Program-made: the position numbers and the translations under genes
Shown: piece after piece, positions 1 through 8,314 of the stretch
How the letters are laid out: the number at the start of each line of letters is the position of its first letter
How positions within the stretch are numbered: position 1 is the stretch's first letter
Assembly (NCBI GenBank): GCA_023386585.1
Contig: JAEWJM010000008.1
Coordinates: forward strand, 1 to 43,554
Length of the DNA: 43,554 nucleotides
Source of the DNA: Bacteroidota bacterium
GTDB taxonomy: Bacteria > Bacteroidota > Bacteroidia > Flavobacteriales > Flavobacteriaceae
Direction: 5' to 3'
The notes under the pieces: model-generated
The model's database searches: none
The model's input: only the letters and a program-made list of their open reading frames with translations
Told to the model about the DNA's origin: nothing

Positions 1-340
1 GGTTGAGCCTTTAACTTTGAAATTGAAAGTACTGGATCACCGAGCGATAGCGAGGTAATCCTTGGGTTGAGCCTTTAACTTTGAAATTGAAAGTACTGGA
101 TCACCGAGCGATAGCGAGGTAATCCTTGGGTTGAGCCTTTAACTTTGAAATTGAAAGTACTGGATCACCCGCGATAGCGAGGTAATCCTTGGGTTGAGCC
201 TTTAACTTTGAAATTGAAAGTACTGAATCACCGAGCGATAGCGAGGTAATCCTTGGGTTGAGCCTTTAACTTTGAAATTGAAAGTATTGGATCACCGCGA
301 CAGCGAGGTAATCCAAAGCGTTGAGCCTTTAACTTTGAAT
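1..340. repeat. 64-bp tandem repeat array, about 5.3 copies
   Basis: Copies begin at 1, 65, 129, 192, 256 and about 319, giving periods of 64, 64, 63, 64 and 63 bp. Each unit starts GGTTGAGCC, continues with TTTAACTTTGAAATTGAAAG and ends GCGAGGTAATCC(TTG). Inside each unit GGATCACC and GGTAATCC face each other around about 12 nt and pair at 7 of 8 positions, so each copy can form a small hairpin. The period is not a multiple of three, so it does not encode a repeated peptide. Copies differ by point changes and 1-bp indels, such as the missing base near 170. The array may extend left of the window. Confidence 0.95.
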
Positions 341-494
341 AAAATCTTAACCTGAAAGGTGAGACTGCAGGACTCAGCTCGCAGGTTCTTGGAAAAGCTC
401 CTGAACTCGCTTTATTTTAATAAAAGCCTCTCGATTTTTTTTGCCAAACAGCTTTTTCCCAGAATAAGAAAGGCAATCCCACGTTATACTCCAG
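341..494. other. Gene-free stretch before the exonuclease gene
   Basis: I see no gene here. It follows the tandem array and should carry the promoter of the gene starting at 495. No clean TAnnTTTG box is visible; an AT-rich stretch lies at 408-422. Bases 391-405 (GGAAAAGCTCCTGAA) nearly match the 3' end of the intergenic element at 27738-27816, so this may be a remnant of such an element. Confidence 0.5.
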
Positions 495-1874
495 ATGAAA
501 AACCGCGAATTTGCCATTGTAGATATCGAGACCACCGGAGGTAACGCCAGCGGAAGCCGCATTACCGAAATTGCGGTCATCATCCATGACGGGCAAAACG
601 TACTTGACCGATGGGAAACCCTTGTGAACCCGCAGAAGGAAATACCGGTTTCAATTTTTGCACTCACCGGAATCAATAATGAAATGGTTTCACGAGCGCC
701 GATCTTTGATGACATTGCCGAAAAGGTACTTGAAATGCTCACCGATCGGATCTTTGTCGCGCATAACGTCAACTTTGACTATTCATTTATAAAACATCAG
801 CTTGAAGAATCGGGTTTTAAGTGGACTGCGAAAAAACTTTGCACCGTTCGCGCCGCCCGAAAGATCAGGCCGGGTTTCAGCTCTTACAGCCTCGGAAATC
901 TTTGCCGGTCGCTGGAAATCCCAATAGAAAACAGGCACCGCGCCGGTGGCGATGCCGATGCGACCGCAATTTTGTTTTCCCGATTGGTCGAATGGGATTT
1001 TATGGGGGAAATTGACAAAATGATCAAAAAGACTTCCCAAGACCAACGGCTTCCGCCGAATCTTCCTCCTGAGGATTTCGAACAGCTTCCCGAGAAACCC
1101 GGTGTTTATTATTTCTACAACCAGGCGAAAAAGGTGGTGTACGTTGGCAAGGCCATCAATTTAAAAAAACGCGTCGCGTCGCATTTTACCGGCCATAATG
1201 TAAAACCGCAAAGGCAGAATTTCCTTCGCGACATTTATGGAATTTCGTTTGAAGTCTGCGCCACCGAACTCATGGCGCTTTTGCTGGAATGTTCAGAGAT
1301 CAAAAAGCTGTGGCCAACATACAACCGTGCATTGAAGCGATTTGAGGCCAAATTTGGCTTGTATGAATACGAAGCTCGTAACGGCTATCGCTACCTTGCA
1401 ATCGGAAAAGTCACCAAATTCCAATCGACTATCGAAGTTTTCAACAGCGAATACGATGGAATCAACCTTTTGCAGGCGCTTTCGCAAAAATTCGGGATCG
1501 ATCCGCGTTTTTGCAAGTACGGACAGGCGCAGGATCCATTGATCCGGGCGGATCTCAGTGATTTGCCCGATGTTGATCTGCACAATGAGCAAGTGGAAAA
1601 TGCGCTGGAATTTTTAATAAAGAACCGCCCGAGCTTCGCAGTAATCGACAAAGGCCGATCGGCCGACGAGCGCAGCTGCATTTGGGTAGAGAACGGTCAT
1701 TTTTACGGAATGGGCTATATTTCTTCGGATGTGGGATTTTCCGAGCCTTCACAGGTGCGCGACCATGTAACGCCTTACCGGAGCAATCATTACATCATGC
1801 AACTGATCAATTCGTTTGCAGATAAATACCCGTCGAAGGTCGTTCGGCAGTATCCGACGACAAATCGAATATAA
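495..1874 (+). CDS. DnaQ-type 3'-5' exonuclease fused to a GIY-YIG (UvrC N-terminal-like) nuclease
   Basis: 459 residues. The N-terminal half is a DEDD exonuclease: motif I is VDIETTG with D10 and E12, followed by LVNP, LTGI and HNVNFD motifs and the HRAGGDADAT motif near residues 148-157. A GIY-YIG nuclease follows at about 198-290, with GVYYFY, VVYVGKA and an ECSEIKKLWP segment supplying the usual Glu. The last 160 residues have no recognised domain. Known proteins of this architecture are annotated as DNA polymerase III epsilon-like or as UvrC-related Cho-like nucleases. A role in DNA repair is inferred. The start at 495 places the exonuclease motif right at the N-terminus, as usual. No operon partner is evident. 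Confidence 0.85.
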   Translation: MKNREFAIVDIETTGGNASGSRITEIAVIIHDGQNVLDRWETLVNPQKEIPVSIFALTGINNEMVSRAPIFDDIAEKVLEMLTDRIFVAHNVNFDYSFIKHQLEESGFKWTAKKLCTVRAARKIRPGFSSYSLGNLCRSLEIPIENRHRAGGDADATAILFSRLVEWDFMGEIDKMIKKTSQDQRLPPNLPPEDFEQLPEKPGVYYFYNQAKKVVYVGKAINLKKRVASHFTGHNVKPQRQNFLRDIYGISFEVCATELMALLLECSEIKKLWPTYNRALKRFEAKFGLYEYEARNGYRYLAIGKVTKFQSTIEVFNSEYDGINLLQALSQKFGIDPRFCKYGQAQDPLIRADLSDLPDVDLHNEQVENALEFLIKNRPSFAVIDKGRSADERSCIWVENGHFYGMGYISSDVGFSEPSQVRDHVTPYRSNHYIMQLINSFADKYPSKVVRQYPTTNRI

Positions 1875-1929
1875 ACCACTGATTTTAAGTCTTTTATGTA
1901 GCTAGACGTAATTACAGCAGCTGCGTATT

Positions 1930-1958
1930 TTGGCTTATTTCAAAAATTACTACCTTTG
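1930..1958 (+). promoter_or_regulatory. Bacteroidetes-type promoter (TTG, 18 nt, TACCTTTG)
   Basis: TTG at 1930-1932, an 18-nt spacer, and TACCTTTG at 1951-1958 match the -33/-7 consensus TTG...TAnnTTTG of Bacteroidetes sigma-ABfr. Transcription would start near 1965, leaving about 175 nt before the GNAT start codon. This is unusually long for this organism and the leader is foldable. Confidence 0.6.
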
Positions 1959-1959
1959 C

Positions 1960-2109
1960 GCTTTCGTTTTTCAGTAGCGAAAATGGGTCGGCAGATTCCT
2001 GTCACCTTCCAAAAACATCCTCTTTGCAGTACGCTGCATCCTGCTCCAGACATCGGGGCAAAAAATCATTTCGGAAGAATTAAGCCGGACAAGCCACTAA
2101 AAATGGCTT
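1960..2109 (+). ncRNA. Candidate structured RNA or long structured 5' leader
   Basis: Four separate hairpins sit in a row between the promoter and the GNAT gene. They are 1986-1994/1999-2006 (8 pairs with one bulge), 2025-2029/2034-2038 (5 pairs, TACG loop), 2042-2047/2055-2060 (6 pairs including one G-U) and 2091-2096/2104-2109 (AAGCCA/TGGCTT, perfect). No open frame of interest covers the segment. It could be a small RNA or a cis-regulatory leader. I cannot match it to a named family; 6S RNA and flavobacterial RNA families should be tested. Confidence 0.3.
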
Positions 2110-2139
2110 CATCATAAAGGCTTTGCAAAAAACTTAAAC

Positions 2140-2574
2140 ATGGAATTTATTATCGTTAACGCCAACACTTCAGAAGACACCATTTTTACCAATCGGAAAA
2201 TTGCCGAATTTTTGGTGACGCATCTCGAACAATACGGCGACAAGATCGAAGATATTGAGAAATCAATGGACTATGCCATGGACGCTTCAAAAGGCGGAAC
2301 CATCCTTGCCGGCATCGAAAATGGCAAAATAATCGGCGCGGTTGTACTGAATCGTACCGGAATGCAAGGTTACATCCCCGAAAATATATTGGTTTATATT
2401 GCTGTTGACAGCAGCCAGCGCGGAAAAGGTTATGGCAAAACAATGATGAACAAAGCGCTGTCACTTACCGAAGGCAGCATCGCACTTCACGTCGAGCCCG
2501 ACAATCCGGCGCTTCACCTGTACGAAAAGCTTGGCTTTACAAACAAATATCTCGAAATGCGCCTTACGCGCTAA
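2140..2574 (+). CDS. GNAT-family N-acetyltransferase
   Basis: 144 residues, typical GNAT size. The acetyl-CoA binding motif A is visible as IAVDSSQRGKGYG at about 87-99 (Q/RxxGxG pattern: Q93, G95, G97, G99). It is followed by a helix and the closing YEKLGF motif near 130-135. The acceptor substrate cannot be read from the sequence. The stop lies 11 nt before the racemase-like gene, so the two are probably co-transcribed and may act on the same amino acid or amine (inference). The ATG at 2140 is the only sensible start and lies behind a long, foldable leader. Confidence 0.88.
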   Translation: MEFIIVNANTSEDTIFTNRKIAEFLVTHLEQYGDKIEDIEKSMDYAMDASKGGTILAGIENGKIIGAVVLNRTGMQGYIPENILVYIAVDSSQRGKGYGKTMMNKALSLTEGSIALHVEPDNPALHLYEKLGFTNKYLEMRLTR

Positions 2575-2585
2575 TCCGCATTTTT

Positions 2586-3656
2586 ATGGCTTTCATTAAA
2601 TTATATCGCGACAAACTTCAGGAAAACTACCGGTTTCTCGATGAACTTTTCAGCGGCCGGGGAATCGACTGGGGTGTCGTTTCAAAAATGCTTTGCGGCA
2701 ACGAATTGTACGTCCGGGAAGTGATTGCACTCGGAGTCACTGAAATGCACGATTCGCGCGTAAGCAATCTGAAAATAATTAAAAAACTTGCTCCGCACGT
2801 GCAGACAGTTTATATAAAACCGCCGGCCAAAAGAAGCATCGCAAGCATCATCCACTATGCAGATGTGAGTTTTAACACCGAAATTTATACGATCCGAATG
2901 CTGTCTGCCGAGGCGGTCAGGCAAAAAAAAACGCACAAAATAATCATCATGATCGAAATGGGCGATCTGCGTGAAGGTGTGATGGGCGAAGAGTTAATCG
3001 AATTTTATAAACAGGTTCTTGAGCTGCCAAATATTGAGGTCCGCGGCATCGGAACCAATCTGAACTGCCTGAACGGCGTAATGCCAACTCAGGACAAATT
3101 GATCCAACTCAGCCTGTACAAGCAACTTATCGAAGCTAAATTCAACATTAAAATTCCCTACGTCTCCGGAGGAACCTCAGTCGCAATCCCTTTGCTATTA
3201 AAAAATGCCAACCCGCTGGCGGTTAATCATTTCCGGGTCGGTGAAGCCTTGTACTTTGGAAAAGACCTTTTCAGCGGACAAACCATCGAAGGCATGCATA
3301 ACGACGTTTTTAGGCTGTTTGCCGAAATCATCGAGATTACTGAAAAGCCGCATTTCCCGATCGGCGAATTAGGCGAAAATGTTGCCGGAAACAGCTATTC
3401 GAATAAAAACGACGACCTCGGCAGAACTGCGCTGCGGGTTATTGTAGATATCGGACTTCTCGACATGCAGCCGCGGTATCTTCATCCGGACGATCCCGAC
3501 ATTGCAATTGTGGACGCGAGCTCGGATATGCTGGTTGTTGACATCTCAGCATCCAGGGAAAAATACACCGTCGGAGGCTTGTTATCTTTTAAATTGGATT
3601 ACATGGGCGCACTTTACCTGCTGAATTCCAATTATGTGGACAAACAAATAGGATAG
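2586..3656 (+). CDS. Alanine/ornithine racemase-family PLP-dependent enzyme
   Basis: 356 residues, matching the length of the Orr-type racemase family (about 350-360). It is a type III-fold PLP enzyme with the alanine racemase N-terminal barrel. The putative Schiff-base lysine is K34 in WGVVSKMLCGN. The phosphate-binding region is represented by VSGGTS (about 194-199) and the HFRVGEALYFG segment near 217-227. Family members interconvert L and D forms of ornithine, alanine or related amino acids; the actual substrate is not decided by the sequence. It is 11 nt downstream of the GNAT gene, suggesting a two-gene unit. It lacks the separate C-terminal domain of classical Alr, so it is unlikely to be the main cell-wall alanine racemase. 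Confidence 0.8.
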   Translation: MAFIKLYRDKLQENYRFLDELFSGRGIDWGVVSKMLCGNELYVREVIALGVTEMHDSRVSNLKIIKKLAPHVQTVYIKPPAKRSIASIIHYADVSFNTEIYTIRMLSAEAVRQKKTHKIIIMIEMGDLREGVMGEELIEFYKQVLELPNIEVRGIGTNLNCLNGVMPTQDKLIQLSLYKQLIEAKFNIKIPYVSGGTSVAIPLLLKNANPLAVNHFRVGEALYFGKDLFSGQTIEGMHNDVFRLFAEIIEITEKPHFPIGELGENVAGNSYSNKNDDLGRTALRVIVDIGLLDMQPRYLHPDDPDIAIVDASSDMLVVDISASREKYTVGGLLSFKLDYMGALYLLNSNYVDKQIG

Positions 3657-3737
3657 CGATTCCCATAATGCGCTTAGTTTTTCAAAGCCGCCGCATCAAA
3701 CCGCCGGAACCAAAGTACCAACTCAAATTGTGAAAAT

Positions 3738-4811
3738 ATGGATGACGTTCTAAATTCAACACTCTTCGGAAACACTGCAATAAGCTGGCTGATTATAGCC
3801 GGAAGTATCGCCGTATCACTGATTGTCCTGAAAATAGTCAAATTGATCGTATTAAAACGACTGGAAAAATGGACGTTGACCACCAAAACAAACTGGGATA
3901 ATTTCATTGCCGGCATCATAGACCGAAACGTGATGCCACTTTTGTATATCAGCGCCTTTTATTTTCCGCTGCTTACACTAGCGCTTCCGAATTCGCTTGA
4001 AAACGTACTCCACATCGCCTATCTGATTGTAATTACGTTCTTTACATTGCGCAGCATCAGCGCCGCGTTTAAAAAATTTATCCATTCGTTTATCCAACGC
4101 GAAGACAACAGCGACACAAAGGAAAAGCAGGCGGCGGGACTTATCATCGTCGCAAATATTATTATCTGGATGTTGGGAATTATCTTCCTGATTGACAATC
4201 TGGGTTATAATGTGACGACGCTTATCGCCGGATTAGGAGTTGGCGGTATTGCTATCGCGTTGGCGGCACAGGCAGTTCTGGGCGATCTCTTCAGCTATTT
4301 TGTCATCTTCTTTGACCGGCCTTTCGAAATTGGCGATTTTGTGACTTTAGGCAATGAAGCCGGCGTAGTTGAATACATCGGGATCAAAACCACCAGGATT
4401 CGTACATTAAGCGGTGAACAACTGATCTGTTCAAACACCGACCTGACAAATTCGCGGCTGCACAACTTTAAAAGAATGGAAAAACGCCGGGTAGTTTTCA
4501 CCATTGGCGTCATTTATCAAACAACTCCCGCACAGTTGCAATCAATTCCGGGGATGGTAAATTCGATTATTTCCTCTATTCCAAAAGTGCAGCTTGATCG
4601 CGGGCATTTTGCCAAATTCAACGCATCAAGCCTTGATTTCGAATTTGTGTATTATGTCCTCGATCCCGATTATAATTTTTATATGGATTGCCAGCAGACG
4701 ATTTACCTGAAGATCGTATCGGCCTTTGAAACAGCCGGAATCAAGTTTGCCCTGCCAACCCAAACGCTGTTATTCGGCAAACAGCCAGAAGAGGAAAACC
4801 CCAGCAATTAA
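3738..4811 (+). CDS. MscS-family mechanosensitive ion channel
   Basis: 357 residues. Hydrophobic segments lie at about 12-38, 60-80, 90-108 and 135-158, followed by the pore helix TM3 with the Gly/Ala-rich pattern LGVGGIAIALAAQAVLGDL near 169-187. Directly after it comes the MscS beta domain (FDRPFEIGDFV, about 198-208) and the soluble vestibule (TTRIRTLSGE and later). The role is pressure release or ion flux in the cytoplasmic membrane during osmotic downshift. It stands 81 nt after the racemase gene without a visible terminator, so read-through is possible. The family assignment is firm; ion preference is not. Confidence 0.92.
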   Translation: MDDVLNSTLFGNTAISWLIIAGSIAVSLIVLKIVKLIVLKRLEKWTLTTKTNWDNFIAGIIDRNVMPLLYISAFYFPLLTLALPNSLENVLHIAYLIVITFFTLRSISAAFKKFIHSFIQREDNSDTKEKQAAGLIIVANIIIWMLGIIFLIDNLGYNVTTLIAGLGVGGIAIALAAQAVLGDLFSYFVIFFDRPFEIGDFVTLGNEAGVVEYIGIKTTRIRTLSGEQLICSNTDLTNSRLHNFKRMEKRRVVFTIGVIYQTTPAQLQSIPGMVNSIISSIPKVQLDRGHFAKFNASSLDFEFVYYVLDPDYNFYMDCQQTIYLKIVSAFETAGIKFALPTQTLLFGKQPEEENPSN

Positions 4812-4863
4812 ATTATCATTTGTCATTTCGAACTGCGGTGGAACCTTTTGATCAGTTATGCTT

Positions 4864-4974
4864 TCAAAAGCTATTATGGACAAACATTGCAATCAGCGAT
4901 AAAAACAGAAAGACGATCACCAGCAGCCGGATCCTTTGCCAAATGAACTTCGGTAGGAAGCGCCCGGAATTCAT
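4864..4974 (-). CDS. Possible small single-pass membrane protein, 36 aa
   Basis: Reading leftward from the ATG at 4974 gives a 36-residue peptide. It has a basic N-terminal part (MNSGRFLPKFIWQRIR) and then one strongly hydrophobic stretch of about 17 residues (LLVIVFLFLSLIAMFVH), ending at TGA 4864-4866. Basic residues before a membrane helix fit the positive-inside rule. The frame stays open upstream to 5127, but the upstream part is Cys-rich and does not look like protein. I see no convincing promoter. It may equally be chance. It converges with the MscS gene. Confidence 0.3.
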   Translation of the reverse strand: MNSGRFLPKFIWQRIRLLVIVFLFLSLIAMFVHNSF

Positions 4975-5019
4975 GTACGCGCAGAAAAGCCTTTGCCCCT
5001 TTTTTGCGCATGCATAATG

Positions 5020-5049
5020 TTGCCTGGCATTGCAAAAATCATTACCTTG
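5020..5049 (+). promoter_or_regulatory. Probable promoter of the AraC-type regulator
   Basis: TTG at 5020-5022, a 20-nt spacer and TACCTTG at 5043-5049 resemble TTG...TAnnTTTG with one base missing in the -7 box. It lies about 73 nt before the start codon at 5122. Confidence 0.4.
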
Positions 5050-5121
5050 AAGAAACTTACTAAAGTCGAAACAGTTAATTCGGATAATTGACTGAATTGC
5101 AAAAATCCACGTAGTCCCAAG

Positions 5122-5691
5122 ATGCAAAAACTGATTATAAAAAATATGGTTTGTCCACGATGTATTTCCTCAGTGCAGCAGCTTTTGGAACAAAACGGGT
5201 TAAAGGCAAGCCAGGTTCATTTGGGAGAAGTAGAACTTTTGGAAACACCTGAAAAGGAACAGATTCAAAAGTTCGCCACAGATTTGCAGCAACACGGATT
5301 TCAGCTATTGGACGATCAGAAAACACAACTGATTGAGCGCATTAAGACTTTACTGATCCAAAAGGTCCAAAGCGGGACCATTGAAGAACATTTCAGTATC
5401 ATTAAATTTATAAGCGATACTATCTATAAAGACTACTCGTCGATCAGCAGGTTGTTTTCGGAAGTTGAAGGAATGACCATCGAACAATTCCTGATCTTCC
5501 AGAAGATTGAAAAAACGAAGGAATGGCTTGTTTATGGCGAACAATCCTTAAGCCAGATTGCCATCCGCCTGGGCTATAGCAGCACACAGCATTTGTCCAC
5601 TCAGTTCAAGAAACTTACCGGAATGACGCCATCACAGTTTAAGGAACTCGGGGCGGCACATCGCAAATCCATCGATAACGCAACTGACTGA
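5122..5691 (+). CDS. AraC-family regulator with N-terminal HMA-like CxxC module; probable copper sensor
   Basis: 189 residues. The first 70 resemble a heavy-metal-associated domain: MVCPRC with C11 and C14 near the N-terminus, then a beta-strand/helix pattern. The C-terminal 100 residues are an AraC DNA-binding domain with two helix-turn-helix units (SISRLFSEVEG and the second unit SLSQIAIRLGYSSTQHLSTQ), ending in the family signature FKKLTGMTPSQFK. The gene is directly upstream of copA in the same direction. The arrangement suggests that metal binding to the CxxC module tunes activation of copA and the downstream oxidase operon. The metal is inferred from the neighbours; the HMA-AraC combination is a known Bacteroidetes type. 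Confidence 0.85.
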   Translation: MQKLIIKNMVCPRCISSVQQLLEQNGLKASQVHLGEVELLETPEKEQIQKFATDLQQHGFQLLDDQKTQLIERIKTLLIQKVQSGTIEEHFSIIKFISDTIYKDYSSISRLFSEVEGMTIEQFLIFQKIEKTKEWLVYGEQSLSQIAIRLGYSSTQHLSTQFKKLTGMTPSQFKELGAAHRKSIDNATD

Positions 5692-5757
5692 AGCGCCCTC
5701 GGTTTTCGCAATTATTGGTACATTTTTCACAAACGCATGTAACAGTGTTCTGGCGCT

Positions 5758-5773
5758 TTTGACGGACCTTTGT
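5758..5773 (+). promoter_or_regulatory. copA promoter element, copy 1 of a shared 16-nt motif
   Basis: TTTGACGGACCTTTGT lies 19 nt before copA and matches the sequence at 8315-8330 at 14 of 16 bases. Its GACCTTTG part looks like a -7 box in which the leading TA is replaced by GA, which would suit an activator-dependent promoter. Confidence 0.5.
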
Positions 5774-5792
5774 CAGGTAAAACTCCAGCGAT

Positions 5793-8216
5793 ATGAATAC
5801 AGACAATACATATAAATTACCTCTTGCCGGCGTTGACAGCGAGCATTGTGCGCTGATCGTCGATAAAGGGCTCAGCCAGGTTTTGGGTGTGGAAACACAT
5901 AAAGTCGAGCTAAACAATAACAGGGCGATCATTACTACTGACGACGCAGTGACTACTATTCCGAAAGCAGTTAATGCCATCCGGGATCTTGGTTACGAGG
6001 TCGCGACGATCAAGAAGAATTTTCCGGTGTTGAACATGAGTTGCGCCTCGTGTGCCGCGAGTTCCGAAAACATTTTGAGGAATCAGCCCGGCGTGGTGAA
6101 TGTTTCCGTCAACTATGCCAACACTACGGCGCAAGTTGAGTATATTCCGACAATTACCGATCCGGCGAAACTGAAGACAGCGCTTCAGGCAGTCGGATAT
6201 GACCTGATGACCGATGAAGGCGACGATGCAAAAGACGCGCTCGAAGAACTACGTACCAGCAAATTCAAAACGCTCAAAACACGTACGATTGCTGCCATTG
6301 CGCTTTCGGTCCCATTAATGGCGATCGGGATGTTCTTTATGGAAATCCCGTACGCAAATTACATCATGTGGGCTCTGGCAACGCCGGTCGTGCTGATTTT
6401 CGGAAAACAGTTTTTCGTCGGTGCCTGGAAGCAGGCGAAACATCGCTCGTCGAATATGGACACGCTGGTTGCATTAAGCACCGGGGTTGCCTACCTGTTC
6501 AGCGTTTTTAATACGCTTTATCCCCAATACTGGCTCAATCGAGGTTTGGAACCGCATGTATATTTCGAGGCTTCGGCAGTAGTAATTGCGTTTATCCTGC
6601 TCGGAAAAATGCTGGAGGAAAAGGCGAAAGGCAATACTTCGTCAGCAATAAAGAAATTGATGGGATTACAGCCAAAAACCGTAACAGTTATCCATCACGG
6701 CGGCCATCAGATGGAAATGCCGGTTGCTACTGTGAAAGTCGGCGACACAATTCTGGTCAAGCCAGGTGAAAAAATCGCGGTTGACGGCACCGTGACTACA
6801 GGTTCGTCTTTTGTCGATGAAAGTACGATCAGCGGTGAGCCGGTCCCGGTTGACAAAAAGCAGGGTGATACCGTATTTGCAGGAACAATCAACCAGAAAG
6901 GAAGCTTTCAGTTTACGGCAAACAAGGTCGGAGGCGATACCGTTCTGGCGCAGATCATTAAAATGGTTCAGGATGCGCAGGGAAGCAAGGCGCCGGTCCA
7001 GAAGCTCGTTGACAAAATCGCCGGAATCTTTGTGCCCGTAGTTATGGGGATTGCGGTGCTGAGCCTGATCGCATGGATTGTGCTGGGCGGTGAGAACGGA
7101 TTTACGCAAGGATTGTTGGCGATGGTCACCGTATTGGTTATTGCCTGTCCCTGTGCGTTGGGATTGGCAACGCCGACAGCAATTATGGCAGGCGTGGGAA
7201 AAGGTGCCGAAAACGGAATACTGATCAAGGACGCCGAAAGTCTGGAGTTGGCCAAGAAGATAACTGCGGTCGTGTTGGACAAAACCGGCACAATAACCGA
7301 GGGAAAACCCGAAGTGGTAGCCGTCAGGTGGAAATCAGACGTTTCGGAAAAGGAACTTTCCGCACTACTGCTTTCGATTGAGCAACAATCGGAGCACCCA
7401 TTGGCGGAAGCCGTTGTACGTCATTATAAGACGTCGAATGTTCCGACCGTTAAAGTCGATCACTTCGAAAGCATCACCGGCAAGGGAGTCAAAGCGTATT
7501 TCGGCGGAAAAACATTCTTTTTGGGCAGCCCCGCCCTGCTCGATTCCGAGAACATAAATATCGATCATGAATTACAGGGTCTGGCCAGCGAGTGGCTTCA
7601 AAAAGCGCAGACTGTTATTTGGTTCGCTGACGAAAAATCGGCACTCGCCGTGATTGGCATTGCAGACAAGATCAAGGAAACTTCTGTCCGCGCCGTAAAG
7701 GAAATGCAGGACGCCGGACTCGAAGTTTACATGCTTACGGGCGACAATCCGAGCACTGCCAAAGCCATTTCAGACCAGGTAGGAATACGGCACTTCAAAG
7801 CCGAAGTCCTTCCGGCGCAAAAAGCAGAGTTTATAAAAGAGCTCCAGAAGCAAGGAAAAGTTGTGGCGATGGTCGGCGACGGGATCAACGACAGTAATGC
7901 GCTGGCACAGGCCGATGTCAGCATCGCAATGGGAAAAGGAAGCGATATAGCCATGGATGTGGCGAAAATGACGATCATTTCGTCTGATTTGTTGCGTATT
8001 CCGCGCGCGATCCGGCTTTCAAAACAAACGGTTGCCACAATACGGCAAAATCTTTTCTGGGCGTTCATTTACAATTTGATCGGAATCCCGATCGCGGCCG
8101 GTGTCTTATATCCGATAAACGGTTTCCTGCTCAACCCGATGATTGCCGGCGCAGCAATGGCGTTGAGCAGCGTGAGCGTTGTCACCAACAGCCTGCGGCT
8201 TAAATGGAAAAACTGA
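5793..8216 (+). CDS. copA: Copper-exporting P1B-type ATPase CopA
   Basis: 807 residues. It has two N-terminal HMA domains. The first (about 5-72) is degenerate, keeping only one cysteine (C19 in DSEHC). The second has the intact MSCASC motif (C84, C87). Membrane segments follow, with the metal-site motif CPC at 452-454, the phosphorylated aspartate D496 in DKTGT, the SEHPLAE motif near 530, MLTGDN, and MVGDGINDSNAL near 690. These are the hallmarks of Cu(I)-ATPases, which pump copper from the cytoplasm to the periplasm. It sits 101 nt after the AraC-type regulator and 158 nt before the small HMA gene, which has its own copy of the copA promoter motif. Confidence 0.96.
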   Translation: MNTDNTYKLPLAGVDSEHCALIVDKGLSQVLGVETHKVELNNNRAIITTDDAVTTIPKAVNAIRDLGYEVATIKKNFPVLNMSCASCAASSENILRNQPGVVNVSVNYANTTAQVEYIPTITDPAKLKTALQAVGYDLMTDEGDDAKDALEELRTSKFKTLKTRTIAAIALSVPLMAIGMFFMEIPYANYIMWALATPVVLIFGKQFFVGAWKQAKHRSSNMDTLVALSTGVAYLFSVFNTLYPQYWLNRGLEPHVYFEASAVVIAFILLGKMLEEKAKGNTSSAIKKLMGLQPKTVTVIHHGGHQMEMPVATVKVGDTILVKPGEKIAVDGTVTTGSSFVDESTISGEPVPVDKKQGDTVFAGTINQKGSFQFTANKVGGDTVLAQIIKMVQDAQGSKAPVQKLVDKIAGIFVPVVMGIAVLSLIAWIVLGGENGFTQGLLAMVTVLVIACPCALGLATPTAIMAGVGKGAENGILIKDAESLELAKKITAVVLDKTGTITEGKPEVVAVRWKSDVSEKELSALLLSIEQQSEHPLAEAVVRHYKTSNVPTVKVDHFESITGKGVKAYFGGKTFFLGSPALLDSENINIDHELQGLASEWLQKAQTVIWFADEKSALAVIGIADKIKETSVRAVKEMQDAGLEVYMLTGDNPSTAKAISDQVGIRHFKAEVLPAQKAEFIKELQKQGKVVAMVGDGINDSNALAQADVSIAMGKGSDIAMDVAKMTIISSDLLRIPRAIRLSKQTVATIRQNLFWAFIYNLIGIPIAAGVLYPINGFLLNPMIAGAAMALSSVSVVTNSLRLKWKN

Positions 8217-8314
8217 AAAAGAGGTGATTGCGTACTTTCATATTCGCAAGGAAATGTTCCGTGACACTAATTTCTGCACATCTTATCCAAAATACTATAC
8301 AGGACGCGACGGAA

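Larger units (their letters stand above)
4812..5121. other. 310-bp gap between MscS and the copper regulator
   Basis: No recognised gene lies on the plus strand. It holds a possible small membrane protein on the minus strand (4864-4974) and a probable promoter for the AraC-type regulator (5020-5049). A plus-strand open frame at 4820-5017 begins with TTG and has no recognisable features. Confidence 0.6.

Noticed and set aside
1..340. CRISPR array
   Set aside because: The whole 64-bp unit repeats head to tail with no unique spacers, and no cas genes are nearby.
4820..5017. Plus-strand 65-residue open frame after the MscS gene
   Set aside because: It starts with TTG, has no domain or signal, and overlaps the regulator's upstream region.
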